Positions 10,301 through 22,405 of a stretch of 64,000 nucleotides of DNA are shown here, piece by piece. Made by a program: the position numbers and the translations under genes. The DNA lies in contig MU271147.1 in NCBI GenBank assembly GCA_021432605.1, positions 1,612,001-1,676,000 on the forward strand. The letters are read 5' to 3'. This stretch comes from Coniochaeta sp. PMI_546 (lineage: Eukaryota > Ascomycota > Sordariomycetes > Coniochaetales > Coniochaetaceae). Under the pieces are notes generated by a model, which did not search any database, was not told the DNA's origin, and saw nothing but the letters and a program-made list of their open reading frames with translations. The first letter of the stretch is position 1, and each line of letters starts with the position of its first letter.

Positions 10301-13152
10301 CCATGGTGTGGCACGTAACCATCAGTGCGAACTGTTGACATACTTACCCATTCGGAATCACGCGTCAGAGTGCATACCTCTGCCACGATTAACAAGAGAC
10401 AGTACACTGCCAGATGGCATCATTAGCTGGGCAAGCAGAGATCAAGGAGCAATTATACACTTTGCTGGCATCGGGCTACCAGATCGGTTGGATCAAGCAC
10501 AAGGATCCCGGTGCCATCAAGCACAGGTGAATGGAGCCAACGCCGGTGACCAGGGTCGTGGTGGCTGAACTCGACAGGGTTTGGCTTGTCATGGCTTTGA
10601 TCTCAGTGGCCCAAGGACGCTTGCCCGGGGTATTCTCCACTACACCCCTTCGAGGTAAGTGCGACACTTTGGATTGGAGGTGGTGGATGCGAGAGCTGTC
10701 CTTGGCTACAAATGAGCTTTCCACCTGTCCTTGTCGGCACGCATGCAGGTCGAAGCCGGTGTCAGATTTGCGTTATTACTTTCCGTCACCAGCTGGTACA
10801 AGCTTCTGTCGATAAACCTTCTTTTCTGGCTGTTCCGCTCCAGGTCTCAAGGCCTTGATGTCAACCGCCTGAGGCCTTGTGCCGTTCCCGCGGCACCCAT
10901 TGGCTGGCCAAGAGCTGGCGCGAACTCAATCCTCAAGCCGTCACTACGCTGCCCAGGATATGATGTATCGTAGTTCACTACTGGGGAAGCCTGATAGCTA
11001 CCAGCAGCAGGCGGCACGATAATTGTTTTATCTCACATCCACGGAGCTGTCAACGAATATGATAACAAATTAGGACCTGGTCTGTTTAAATTTGACATCA
11101 GGCCAAGTCAATTCATCTGTCTTACCCCAATCGATGCCCTCGACTGGGTTCAAGGTGGGACCCATGTCCTACATCACTGGCCTTTCAGGTTAGGTAGGGG
11201 TGCGAGCTGGAAGCTGACGGCAAGCACAAGCATGAGACAGCACGTCTTGGTTGTGGTCTAGCCTCCGGTACGGGGCCCTAGAGACCTTAGCTGCCCCTGT
11301 TCGGCTCTACAGAACCCACTCATTCTTTCAGACGACCTCCCACACTCATATCCAATACCACCTATTCGGTAGAAGTTGTTCTACAAAGGCCTCAGCTGGT
11401 CGTTCTAAAGCAAGGAACCAGACTACCAGGGCCGTGACACGACACTTTGCCCTTTCCAGATACCTTCCACTAACCCACTGTGCTGCTCGTGGCTCAGGTA
11501 TCTGGTTGGCAGCATATTCTGTTACCAGGGCCTTGTCGGCGTCCACTCCATCAGCGCCTACGAACTGCTCGTCTTCCCATTTCTTCCAACTGGGCAACGA
11601 AGCACTCTTCCAACTGGCTCGTATGAATACGCTGTGTTCCTTCCGTCTCGTTCATGTCCTTCACATCAGATAGGGCTGTCCGACTCAGTGAAGACTATTT
11701 TCCTCGTGGGTAACACGCTCCGCTTGACCTGGCACGACTGAGTCTCGGTCGCCCCGGCATCAGTTCCCGGAGCCGCGCTCCCTAATAAACTGGAACGAGC
11801 TTTGGGGGTGACGGCTGCGGTGAGACAAACACTTTCCCCTCCTCTGCACCCACTTCTCCCCATCGAGTCCAGAACCTGCCGACCTCTCGACGCCACTTAT
11901 CGCTCTCCATTGTCCCAGTACTTTGTACGTCCCGCTAGCAGAGGCGCCTTGGCCTAGGTTCCGCCTGTCATCCTTGCCTCCCCAGATCTGTGAATCGCAG
12001 GCCTGGACTTCTCGTGCTGCTGGGCGACTTCTCTCCCCAGGATGATCGCATCCTTCTCTGGCAAGCTGTCTCAAGTTGTAGCTGGAAGAAGTCGACATCC
12101 GTCGATAACCAATTCAACGTCCCGGATAGCCATCCCATAATACGACCTATTTATTCTTACGCGGGCGTGTCCGCGTATGGGTAGCTGGAGACCTTTGGAT
12201 CAACCCAATCCCGCGACGAAGCTATCATCCTGGTTTCTTCGGAGTTGTCCACAAACCGAGCAAAATCCCACCTTTGCTCCCGGGCAGCAGTCTTGACAGT
12301 GATAAAGAGCTCGAAATACACCGCGGCTGGCTCACCTACTAATATCATCACGCGGCCCCTGTCACTGCCTCTATTTGTCGTGGCGTTGCCTAGTCTTGGT
12401 CTTGTCTTGACCTGGGTTCGCAGCGTGGGTGGCTTCTTCCGCACGGCAATCCACTGCCCTGACCCAACCGGTTTGGACTTCAGCCCTTCCACACTGGAAC
12501 GCAACTGCTCTGGACTGAACGGACCCCAGAGCTAAAAAGCCTCGTCCCACCACCAGCACGAGCACAAACACAAACACTCACTTACCACTCACCTGTTGAA
12601 GCCTTGTTATCCTGGACCCCGGACAAGGACAAGGGACTGAACCGCCAATTATTACCCCTGTGCACCATCCTAATACTACTAGTACATCGGACAGCCGCTT
12701 CCACCACAGCCATCTAGCTGATCACACTCCACATCTTCAAAAGGACGTCCCCGCCAGTTGTTCTTCGGACCTTACCTGCTTCTGGTCCCTCACCTACTCG
12801 CCAGGTATCTTTGTAGTCCAGATATCTTCGACTCCGGCTCGAAGTCCATACCCTCGTGTCGACACCGGTCGAGGTATCGAGTGACAGACCCGAGGCCAAG
12901 GGCCCTACGACCAATACTCACTATACCTCTTCAACTTACACCCTATGTCCTGTTGGTTTCCGACAGCGCCGCACAGTACCCCTTCGTCGCCGACGTAGAC
13001 CCTTAGGGACAAACCTCCGGCGTGTCTCAGTCCTCCCTCATCCAGGAGCTGCTCAGGACTCGACTGGGAATCATCATCACCCCACCAGAGCAGTGGACGG
13101 CTTCAAACAGCGATCCCGTCTCCCTGAAGTCTCCAAAGCAAGCAACAGGACG

Positions 13153-14999
13153 ATGGACGGCGGCCCGAGTTTTGCCTCGCGGCGCCCAGCAGCAACTGGG
13201 CTGCCAGCATTCAGTCTTCCACCGCCTGATATCCCAAGTACGAAATACCCTGCGTCTGCTTCACTCCCCACGGCGTCGAGCCTCGGCAGCTTCAGTAGCA
13301 GTTCCAATAAGCCTGTTCTGTCTCCACTGTCGCCGTCTGCATCTTCACAACCAGTCCCATTTGCCCCTCCCAAACCACCTCTCCCAACTGTCTCTAGTGT
13401 TCTAATTCCTCCCTCAGGGGTAGCAAACGATGGACTAAGTCCTCTTTCTTCAGGCGTGAACACCGGGAGTTCTATGGGCTCGCAGCCTGGGACAACTTCT
13501 GGCTCGGCGGGTGCCAACTATTCCTACATCGGTGGATCGTGGCCCACTCCGCAACCCCCATCTGGGGGATCATATTCCTATACCGGTGCTGGTAACCACA
13601 ACGCCGTCGGCAGCAGCCCGCTTCTAAATCAGCCGTTTTCGAATGCGAGGTCCCTGTATCAGCAGGTCTCACCTTCAGTGCCACAATTTCAACAATCGTC
13701 CGGAAGGCACATCTCGGCGCCTGCCATACCAGACGGTTTGCCGCCACCAGCACCATATCATCAACCTTCGCCGGTGTTTCTAACCCCTATCTCAGGTATT
13801 GGCGGAGTTGGCGGTGGTGTCAATAACGGATCTCACCAGATATCGCACACCCAGGGCCATGCTCAATCTCAGACCACGCCGACGAGTTCAGGTCCTCCTG
13901 AGGGTAGTTTTCGAGCGCACCAACAACAACACCATCAGCAACACCAGCACCAGCACCAGCAACACCAGCACCAGCAGCATCAACAACAGCAACAACATCA
14001 CCGACAACAGGAGAGTAACCAGCAGCAACATCAGGGGGTACAGTACCCCTATCGTACAACACCGCAGCAATCGTCATTCCCGACCTTCTCGTCGAACAGC
14101 TCACAACAGCCGCAACCTTCGCCCACTGCCCGCACGCCACCCACCCCTGATGTCGTATCAGCATCTCACGCGGTTTCGAGGACCATGTCAATATCTGGCC
14201 CAGGCCAGATGTCTGGAATGGCACCCCCAATGGGTTTTGCTAGCAGCCGGCAAGGGATGTCGTTCGGGTATCAAATGTCGGGGCCTGGCGGGCCAATTAT
14301 GACAAACATGCACCAACCCGGAACGCCCATGGTGGCCGTCGGTAACGTCGGCAGTATGATTCCTGGAAGCTACAACACAGGGCCATCGCCTCATCCGCAC
14401 AATTTGCATGTCTATGGCCAGTCACATCCTCATCCATCACATCAAGATCGACCTTTTAAGTGCGACCAGTGCGTTCAGAGCTTCAACCGGAACCACGACC
14501 TCAAACGGCACAAGAAGATTCATCTGGCCGTGAAGCCGTTTCCTTGTACATATTGTGACAAGGCTTTCTCGAGGAAGGATGCTTTGAAGGTTTGTACCTT
14601 TTTCTTTGCGTTCCAACCATTGAGGATTCTAGCAGCAAAATTGCCGTGTTATTAATATCATTATTTCTTCTTCTTTTTTATATTGTTTTTTATATTGTTT
14701 TTTATATTGGTTTTTTTTTTTTTTTTGTTATCGTCTTATTTGGTCACTCAAAAATGGAGCTATTGCGCCAGACTGCTCGAATGCTCACGCGCCGTTCTGT
14801 GACTCTCCTCGTCCCCCCTTTGTCGAAATAAGTTGTACAAGACCACGACTAACTTCTCAAACAGAGGCATCGACTTGTCAAGGGTTGTGGAGAGAGAACA
14901 AAGGGAGAAGACGCCAACGACTCGCCACCGGACAGGTCCGACATCATGAGCGACACAACGGAGGGAAGCCCAAGGGTGCCAAAAAAGGAACCCATGTGA
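13153..14999 (+). CDS. C2H2 zinc-finger transcription factor (FlbC-like fingers)
   Basis: Predicted nuclear DNA-binding regulator of 523 residues from exons 13153-14589 and 14865-14999. The first ~430 residues are low-complexity Ser/Pro/Gly, with a Gln/His-rich run encoded around 13919-14033, typical of a fungal activation region. Two adjacent fingers follow from about residue 432: a classical C-X2-C-X12-H-X3-H, then C-X2-C-X12-H-X5-C, a C2HC variant. The single 275-nt intron (branch point GACTAAC) splits the second finger right after DALK. The finger pair resembles the conidiation regulator FlbC of Aspergillus and its Neurospora relative, but this is from memory, so the identity is moderate. 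The frame is open upstream to an ATG at 12856, but that stretch is Arg-rich and reads like leader. I chose the ATG before DGGPSFASRRP, where the composition changes. Confidence 0.9.
13919..14033 (+). repeat. CAA/CAG/CAC trinucleotide-rich coding tract (Gln/His run)
   Basis: Almost every codon in this stretch is CAA, CAG, CAC or CAT, encoding a Gln/His-rich segment N-terminal to the zinc fingers. The mixed codons indicate an old, interrupted microsatellite. Length variation between strains is likely. Confidence 0.9.
14674..14726 (+). repeat. Three perfect 12-nt repeats plus T16 run inside an intron
   Basis: The unit TTTTTTATATTG is repeated three times without change (14674-14685, 14686-14697, 14698-14709). 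A single G and 16 T residues follow (14711-14726). All of this lies within the only intron of the zinc-finger gene, upstream of its branch point, and helps explain why this intron is far longer than others in the window. Confidence 0.95.
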
Positions 15000-17900
15000 A
15001 GAACTTTCTGTCCTCTCACCTCGACGTGGATGTACCGATGCGAGCCATGAACAAGTTGCCGAGCCGCAGGATTGTTTGGAGAGGGATGGCCGTCCGGAGA
15101 GAGGTACCTTGGAAAGTTGTGTCTACCACTGCGGATGTCGGTTTGCAACGAGTCGACGCCCACGCGACGTACTGCCGGGTTGTCAAAACCCTCGGGACCA
15201 ACAGATAATCGAATCACGGACCACGACATATTGATTTCTCTCGTTTATTACGACTCGAGCGGTTGTGGCTTTCGCCTCCCTTTCTTTCCGTTGGAGTTTC
15301 GCTAGACCAAAAGTTACGATAGGACGCCCCCGACCGTTTCACCTTTTTCCCCCCTACCATTTTGTTATTCTATCACAAGGAGATTTGGAGGTATAGAGAG
15401 GCGTATATGGCCATGGGCGCTGTGTTCTCGTTCATTTTCGTTGGTATCAACTGTATAGTAGGACTTTCGTTTCCATTGGGCGGATTTCGGAAAGGGTAAC
15501 ATGAATTGGAACTCTATGAGCACGAATGGCGGCAGACAAAACCGGGAACCGGGGTCGAGAACCATTTTGGGTTGGACAGACGGAGCGACATTCAGCGGTT
15601 CTTGTGTCTACCACGAACGGCTATGACACGGCCAACGGCAATCTTTTTGACCCCCTTTCGATGACAGAAACACTGTGCCGGTAACCAGCCGTCGAGTGTA
15701 TGCAGGCTTTGAAACTCAGTTCACGTCAAAAGCGAGCATCGTCACTGGCATCTTCTGGAAATGATCGATCACTGGGCTACTAGGTCCTCTTCACGAATCA
15801 GAAGATAATGGGGGCTACTGGCTGAGAGGGGAAAGGCATTGTCGTTGGCTTCAGTAACAAAGGGAAGAGTTGGCTGGATCAAGGACAAAGGGCGTTCTCG
15901 AATTATTCTTGGCATTTGCTTGTAATGATACCCTTTTATCTGCCTTCCTGGAAAGCGCGAATTCGAGACAGATACATCACAACAAGCACAGGGAGCAAAG
16001 GAGCGAAGGAGCAATTTTAGGATTGGGATCATCATTTCTCTTCTTCACTCAAGATCTGTATTATCTGAAGCTTAAAATACGTGGGACAAAGCGAAAGCAT
16101 ATGGTCTGGCATGGGATCGGGAGGGATAGGACCTTCATGTTTGGCCTCTCCTATACTCTCGAACGAACATTGTGGAAAACACAAGCATCAAATTTACTTC
16201 ATTCCGTTCCACCTTGCAAACAATAATGCCTTTCTTTTTCCATCTAGCAGGGATCGCGCACCGTTGACAATCATGGAAACCACGTCTTTCACCCCCTGAA
16301 CGCAGAACATTCTTCACATTCCAGAGAAGCAAATGAACCTGAAGGTAATGAAAGACGGCGTTGCTGTGGCTTGCCGCTAGTTCGTAGTTACCGCTGAAGC
16401 TGAAGCCACCAACGCCCGCTAAAGGGAGCTACCGTAAGTACAGTTACCGCGAACAAGCACCTGTCACTCCGGTGCTCTACCTAGGTCAGTCTCATTTTAT
16501 TCTATGGTGTAGAGCGTAGCAATGAGTTTCTTTGTACTTGTCAAGAGAACAGAGCTCGGCCCTCTCTCAGTAAGTCCCCTGATCAGGCTCCTCCTACACT
16601 CCCATATTCAACCTCCCGTGCCAACCCGGCGACGCCGTCCGGGGCACAGGGACCAGACCCCCCAACTTCAAATGCCAAGAAAGACAAAGCTTAGCTCGGT
16701 TCTAGTCAGGCGAGTGACAAAGAAGTACCGTGCCGGTAGGCTTTGGCCTCGGTTTGGATGTAGCTTTTTAAGCACAGTCCCCTTGATAGTATGTCGCTGG
16801 CTTCATTGTCCAGGTGCGGCTGAGAGAAAAGAATGTCGCGCTCCGACATCAATGTTTCCACTCTCTCAACACATACCTTTGGATCGCATCCCTGACCTCA
16901 AAGAAGAATGGATCGAAATCTCTTCCTTGATGATGGGTCCACCATGCTGCGCGGTAAGACTTGCATCTGCGTTCCTGAGTAACGACCAACAAAGCCCGCA
17001 CATGAGCTTTTGTCCTCCCCCACAGGGGATTTGCAGCTGAAGTCCAAGGTAGAGAACCCGATCGGGAAGCAGGTGGTAGAGACGCCCATTGATCAAGCCA
17101 ATATGAGCCGGGATATGGCTCTGTGTATGAGGGCTGCAACAGCACCGAACGCTAGTGGCAGAGGGTGCCCGAGAAATGGTTCCACGGAGCAGCGAGCAAA
17201 CGACGCGAGATGCAGAGTGGTGTGCTTGATGGCCAATCCGAGTGGATGAAATGGTTGGTCTGACTTGCTTTTCCTGCCGCTCGTTGTCAGATGGGCATGG
17301 ACCTGACGTCTGAACCCCAACTTCCATCCTCGGGTCATTCAGGACCATATGTGGCTGGTCAGGTGGTCGGGTCCGTTTCATTTGACGACAACGAGGCATG
17401 TCGCTGTATTAGGAAGCGTGGGAGCCTGCACTGTCGGTACTTTCTCAACATCACCCCCAACTCTTCGTCGCCTCCCTTACGTTCGAGATCTGCGTATGCA
17501 TAGGTGTCTCACCCATATCATGGAAACAAGACTGGACGATGGCAAAAAGGGGGCTAGGAAGAGACCGAGTGCATGTACTTCGTTCTGGCGATCTCAAAGC
17601 CGCCAGTTCTTTGCGCCTGCATGTTCGTCTTTGCAGGTGGAGCTGCTGCTGCGTCCGCGACTCTAATAGTTAATTTGGTGCTGGGGCAAGCAGCCCAAGT
17701 CTTGCGGCATGGGGCGTCGGCCTTGAGTGGGAATTCAAGTCGAGGGTCATCTTTCTCCTGTTCGCTTCTCTCTTTCGAGGTAGCTTTTCCGCCTGTTCTG
17801 ACACCCAGCTCCATACCGTCCCATAACCTGTCGTATGTTTCCTCCCAGAAAGCATCAAGAGCCCGAGCGAGACAAATGTTACTAACGGACAGAAGGTGTG

Positions 17901-20900
17901 GTCGCGACGAAAACGCTTATTGGAGCCTGACGAGTTGGCGTCAGCGATCCCTGTCTTATCCATTCTTAGAAGCAGCCCAGAACGGCTGGATCGCAAGTCT
18001 GGTATTCGAGCGCGATTTTGTTTGGCGACAAGCAGTGTTACTATGCCTTCTTAGTTCGATCGTCAGCCCTGATCGTCTAGACTGACTAAACAAGACAGGA
18101 GTGTACGAATATGATTCCCGATCTTGATCGACAGGTTCTTAAGTCATCTTGTTCAGGCAAAGTGCTCCGTGGCTGGACGCCAATGGACGCCATCAGTCTC
18201 GCTCGCTGTGGCGTCGTCACTCGCACCCCCCTCCAGTTTCCTTAATCCATCTCTCTTGACCACATTGTGGCACACACGGTGAAAGCCACAGCCCGTACAG
18301 CCTCTCCCGGCCTGGAAGCCACAGTTGCGGAGATAGGTGGTCCTTTACCTTGGGGTGGAGAGCATGGCTGAAATCTACGGCCTCAAGCTTGCGGCGAGAG
18401 CAAACAACGGGAACAACGGGAACACTTCCAGGGATAATGAGCCGTATACTATCTGCCGAGGGCCACACCTACTTTGTGGGAACGTGGCGGTCGCCCCAGC
18501 AGCAAGATTACCCGATATCCACGAGGGAGAGGCACGATGCTGTGGACATCCTGCAATTCAAAGACGTTACTCTTTCGTCTGTGGCTCACTTGAACGCCAC
18601 CATTGTTAAGTGACGATGTGCGCGCCTATTTACCACACCGGATTCATCATCAGTGTGACATTGCGGTTTAGGTGCCAGTGAGGGCCCAAGTGCCTTTGGT
18701 TAAGTGAACAAGTGTTCATACACTCTTCCACACTTCTATCATGCCGCTGGTTCCAGTCGGGATTCGAATATTGCCTTGGAGCCGGAGATGTTGTGTAGTG
18801 GCGGCCATCAGTTGTCACAGAGGGTGACGTAGGGCTTGCCTGGTGTCAGAGCAATGTGAGGAACATCCGAGATCAAGCGGAGTTGTAACGGGTCGTCTGC
18901 TGGTGGACAGAGGTCACCATCACGGAAGAGCTTTAATGCCCGATGCGTCTCGAGCTTCTGCCTAACACTAGGAAATATCTGGATCATGTGTCACTTGGGT
19001 CACACAATCGTGTTGCACCGGAATAGGTAGTGCTACCTATAAGGACCGGAACATTGACAACCCATTCGGGTTGATTCCAAAAACTGGAATATAATGGGGT
19101 CGGTAGCGGATACGCACAAGCAGGAATTGAGGCCATTGGCGCTGTTGATAACGATGACGACGTGGTCTTTCCCTAACGCCCACTCCCGCCTTCATCACAG
19201 GACTCGGGCATCGACGCAGCCACTGAGAGGTGTGCCGCAAGGCAAGGCCATGCGACATGTTAAAGCAGTCAACATTGTGGAAGCACAGCATGAATGCTGC
19301 AAGGCGTGGCTTGTCGTCGAATTAACCTTCCCAAGGATCCACCGTCGTGGGCCCCGGGCCGTGACCCGATCCCGGTCCCTTGGTTCAGAGGAGATGCGGT
19401 TTGCTCGACGCTGTAGCCAAGTTATCTCTAACTGTGGGTTCGCAACGAGGCACAGCCAAGAAGGGGAAGTGACACCGCGTCAGCTAAGGGCAGGCCCGGT
19501 ACGTACGAAGCTCGGACATTATTGCTCTGAACGCTGCATAAATAAGGTGCCACTGACACAACACGGGAGGAAGGGTAACTGGTGCCTGGGAACTCTGTTT
19601 GTAAGTTTTGACCCTTTCTTGGGTTACGTAGCCATCCAGCTACATTGCAACGGGGCCACTATACGTGCGGGTATGCGGGAGCGGGTCGCCGCGCGAAGGA
19701 GCCGGGTCACTGCAGAAATGCAGATCACCATCTCATCTCGGCGGTTAAAGTCGACTCATCTCCAACAATATTGCCCGGATTGCAACATGAGCTATACCTT
19801 GCTGCAACTTTGACCTCGGTTGACTGCATGGCAGCAACCTGGCGGCGCGTGTCTTTGTTGATACCTAGCTGCCATCTTGGCAGTGTCATGACGTGGTTGG
19901 GTCGAGGTCATTGCTGGAGGTTGTGATAATCTTTTCCAGAAACGGTCGCACCGCTTCGAGCTATAGTGGAACCAAGGTCCGGGAAGTGTACACGTGTACG
20001 TTGCGGGAGGCGAGCTAAAACAAGTGCCTAGGTTGTGGCGAATACTCATGGTTCCACGCAACAAAGCGTTGGCGACGACCTTGAAGGTGTAGGTGCTTCT
20101 TGGTAGCTAATGACCGATTACATATTGTAGGGAACCAGTGGTTCAGTAGAAGAGATATAGCACGCGCAAATGACGGCTCAACCACAAGCTCTCTGCCGGA
20201 AAACGCAAGAATGCATGTAGCCTAGCTTCTCGAGGATGACCTCCGTTGTATTCCAGGGCCTCGCTACCCTTCCCGTACGCCCTGCCATATCGAGAATTGC
20301 TTCTTGTTACTCTGGAAATTCAAAGTCTATCAGCTTGCCCTTTTGCGCGCATCAGTCCTCTTCTCCTAAATGTGTGTGGAAGTCATCCGACTGGCGACAG
20401 TATCACGGTGCTCGGCGTGTACTCCAAGGACACGCGCAGGAGGAACGCAGACCTCGGTTCCACAAGCATATGGGATCTATTCTAGGAGATTTATGCGGTA
20501 GAACCGTGTGCGAGAACATTGCGCATGCGAGAGGCTCGGCAGGAACAGCGAGAACGAAGCCTACCATTGCATAATCGTAATGCCGGATATCCATGCCGGT
20601 ATCTCAAGACAGTTCCATCCTTCAACAGTGCATTCGGCTCTCCCACAGTTATGCTGTGTGTCCGCGCTTGTGAGCTTCCAGAAAGCTGAATGCAGAAACA
20701 AAGGGAGTCGTGGACCCTCCCTTTGAACCGATAATAAGAAAAAACCCCTACCACCTTTTTTGTCCAAGGTGGTTGTGCCGTCCGCTGCCCGTGATAATGA
20801 GCATAGCCGTGGAGCGGACGTACTGGTCTGGTTTCTGCGGCCAGCTTGCCACAGAGCCACCAAGGAGTCAATTCACGGCGAGCTTCTTCATTGCAATACG

Positions 20901-21364
20901 AAGCTTCAGGTCGTCTTTTATTGGCCATGATATTTCTTTGTACCGCTTCCATCTGTCAAGTCGTCTGTGAACGCCAGGCTGTGTCGAGTTGCAGAGGTTG
21001 GAGTTAGGTTGGTGGTGGGTGGAGTTATGCTGGTCGGGGTCGTACCGTGGCAAAAGCCTGAGAAGTTGTTAAAGGGGCACTGACCTCATGCAGAAAAGCC
21101 AATATCACAACTGAGGTGAAGTTGGGCCCGGGATAAACTAGAACTTGTTCACTCAGACCCTAAGGCGTCGTTCTCAATATGATGTGACTGTCAGGTCTAG
21201 TTTTGGAAACAGAAGCTGCGTTAAGTGGAAACAAGTGCATACTGAAGTGAAGTCGTCCTCTGAGGAGACATGATTGATAGCTCTATTTACAGTCTATTAA
21301 ACAAAAACTAAGATCTCAGGGGTTTCGGTCTCGAAGCCAAACTTGTGAGGATGCCATCAGAGTG
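15000..21364. other. 6.4-kb gene-poor region between the zinc-finger and pirin genes
   Basis: The first few hundred bases are probably the 3' UTR of the zinc-finger gene. Beyond it no gene is recognised. Longer open frames exist, such as 172 codons at 16522-17040, 170 codons at 17573-18085 (hydrophobic N-terminus) and 239 codons at 19094-19813. None shows a known motif, credible splicing or biased codon use. No transposon features, terminal repeats or tRNA were seen. Confidence 0.5.
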
Positions 21365-22222
21365 CTATGCAGTATCCAGCACAACAACCTCCGCCTCCGC
21401 CGATCCAACGCTCTCAACAAGCAACTTGTCTCCAGCGTTGACCGCTTCCACAAAGGCACCATCACCCTCTTCCAATATAGCATCGTCCCGCCCGTCGAGC
21501 CTGACCTTAGCATTTCCGCCCTTCGTCATCGGCAAGTGTACATAAACTTTCCTCTTCGTCGCTTCCGTGGCCTTGGCTCCGATAGTCCACTCGAATTTAC
21601 CCTCCGGTGCAATAAGTCCGGCGGCCATGACAAAATCTGCGTGGATGGGAATTGTGTCCGGAATCACGGGCTCAGCGACCTTCTCCTGCTCAGTGGTAGC
21701 GTCCACCCCGCCCTTAAGCGGGCTCAAAATAGGCACAAAGTCCTTCCTCTTCTCGTCATCGTCGAAATGCCGGGTGTGGTACCGCGGGGTCAGACCCTTC
21801 TTCCACGGCAAAGCCCATATCTGGAGGAAGTGGACAGTATCAGACCGATGCTCGTTGAACTCGGAATGCGCTATCCCAGTGCCACCAGTGGTGAACTGCA
21901 CGTCGCCCCGGTGCATGCGGTAGAAGCGGTCCGACTGCCCTCCCTCAGCACCCTTGCGGAGCATGCTGTCGCGGTGCGTCAGCTCGCCCGAGAGGATGTA
22001 GCTGAAGATCTCGAAGTCGCGGTGCGGGTGAGTGGGAAATCCCGAGTTTGCCTTCACGCGATCTTCATTGAGAACGCGCAGGGAGCCGAAGTTATTGAAC
22101 TTGGGGTTGTACCAGTCGGCGAAGCTGAAGGAGTGGTAGGTGTTCAGCCAGCCGTGGTCTGAGTGGCCCCTGGCACCGGAGCGGTGGGGAGTGATCTTGG
22201 CGTGGTGGAGAGTCTTCGACAT
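21365..22222 (-). CDS. Pirin-family protein (YhhW/quercetin 2,3-dioxygenase-like)
   Basis: A bicupin-fold metal-binding protein of 285 residues from the chosen start, in a single exon. The N-terminal cupin carries the pirin metal ligands, HPHRDFE near residue 60 and IAHSEFNE about 45 residues later (two His, then His and Glu). Relatives include the bacterial quercetinase YhhW and fungal pirin-like proteins, so enzyme activity is possible but the substrate is unknown. The C-terminal cupin (EGKFEWTIGAKA onward) is complete. The frame stays open upstream to ATGs at 22246 and 22405. The longest form would add 61 residues with a hydrophobic, Leu-rich stretch. I prefer 22222 because the ATG has A at -3 and homology starts right after it. 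It is divergently arranged with the FAD oxidase gene 1.2-1.4 kb away. Confidence 0.93.
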   Translation of the reverse strand: MSKTLHHAKITPHRSGARGHSDHGWLNTYHSFSFADWYNPKFNNFGSLRVLNEDRVKANSGFPTHPHRDFEIFSYILSGELTHRDSMLRKGAEGGQSDRFYRMHRGDVQFTTGGTGIAHSEFNEHRSDTVHFLQIWALPWKKGLTPRYHTRHFDDDEKRKDFVPILSPLKGGVDATTEQEKVAEPVIPDTIPIHADFVMAAGLIAPEGKFEWTIGAKATEATKRKVYVHLPMTKGGNAKVRLDGRDDAILEEGDGAFVEAVNAGDKLLVESVGSAEAEVVVLDTA

Positions 22223-22405
22223 TGTGGTCTTGATGGCGTTGTTCATGGGTTGGTGTTCTGTATGAGTTGACGTTATGTTTGTGGTTGGAATATTTGATAT
22301 ACTGGTAGTCAGTAGTAGGAGTAGCTTGAGTGTTGGTGTATAGTTGAATACGATGAGTGAAATTGAAACGACGAGAATCGATGAGAGCAGAAGGAAGCGT
22401 GACAT

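Larger units (their letters stand above)
5568..13152. other. 7.6-kb gene-poor region upstream of the zinc-finger gene
   Basis: No convincing gene was found on either strand. Open frames of 60-160 codons occur but lack domain motifs or splice partners that join them convincingly. Visible landmarks are a polypurine tract (6815-6864), an orphan TATA-like box (7352-7360) and cysteine-rich minus-strand frames (about 8.6-10.1 kb). The last 2 kb are C/T-rich and look like promoter and long 5' leader of the zinc-finger gene. Composition looks normal, without the TA-rich signature of heavy repeat-induced point mutation. No tRNA with matched A and B boxes was seen by eye. Confidence 0.5.

Noticed and set aside
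12856-13152. 99-codon N-terminal extension of the zinc-finger protein
   Set aside because: It is in frame and open but Arg-rich, unlike the Ser/Pro/Gly-rich protein that follows, and it has the look of leader sequence.
16522-18085. Two frames of 170-172 codons with hydrophobic starts
   Set aside because: No domain, no credible splice structure, and overlapping open frames on the other strand of similar quality.
18740-18790. tRNA-like B box (GGGATTCGAAT)
   Set aside because: No matching A box or cloverleaf stems at the required spacing.
5568-21364. Transposon or repeat-induced-mutation island in the gene-poor block
   Set aside because: I found no reverse transcriptase, transposase or integrase motifs, no terminal repeats and no AT-rich mutation signature. 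This is by eye only.
21362-22162. 266-codon frame antisense to the pirin gene
   Set aside because: Shadow of the pirin codons; no independent support.
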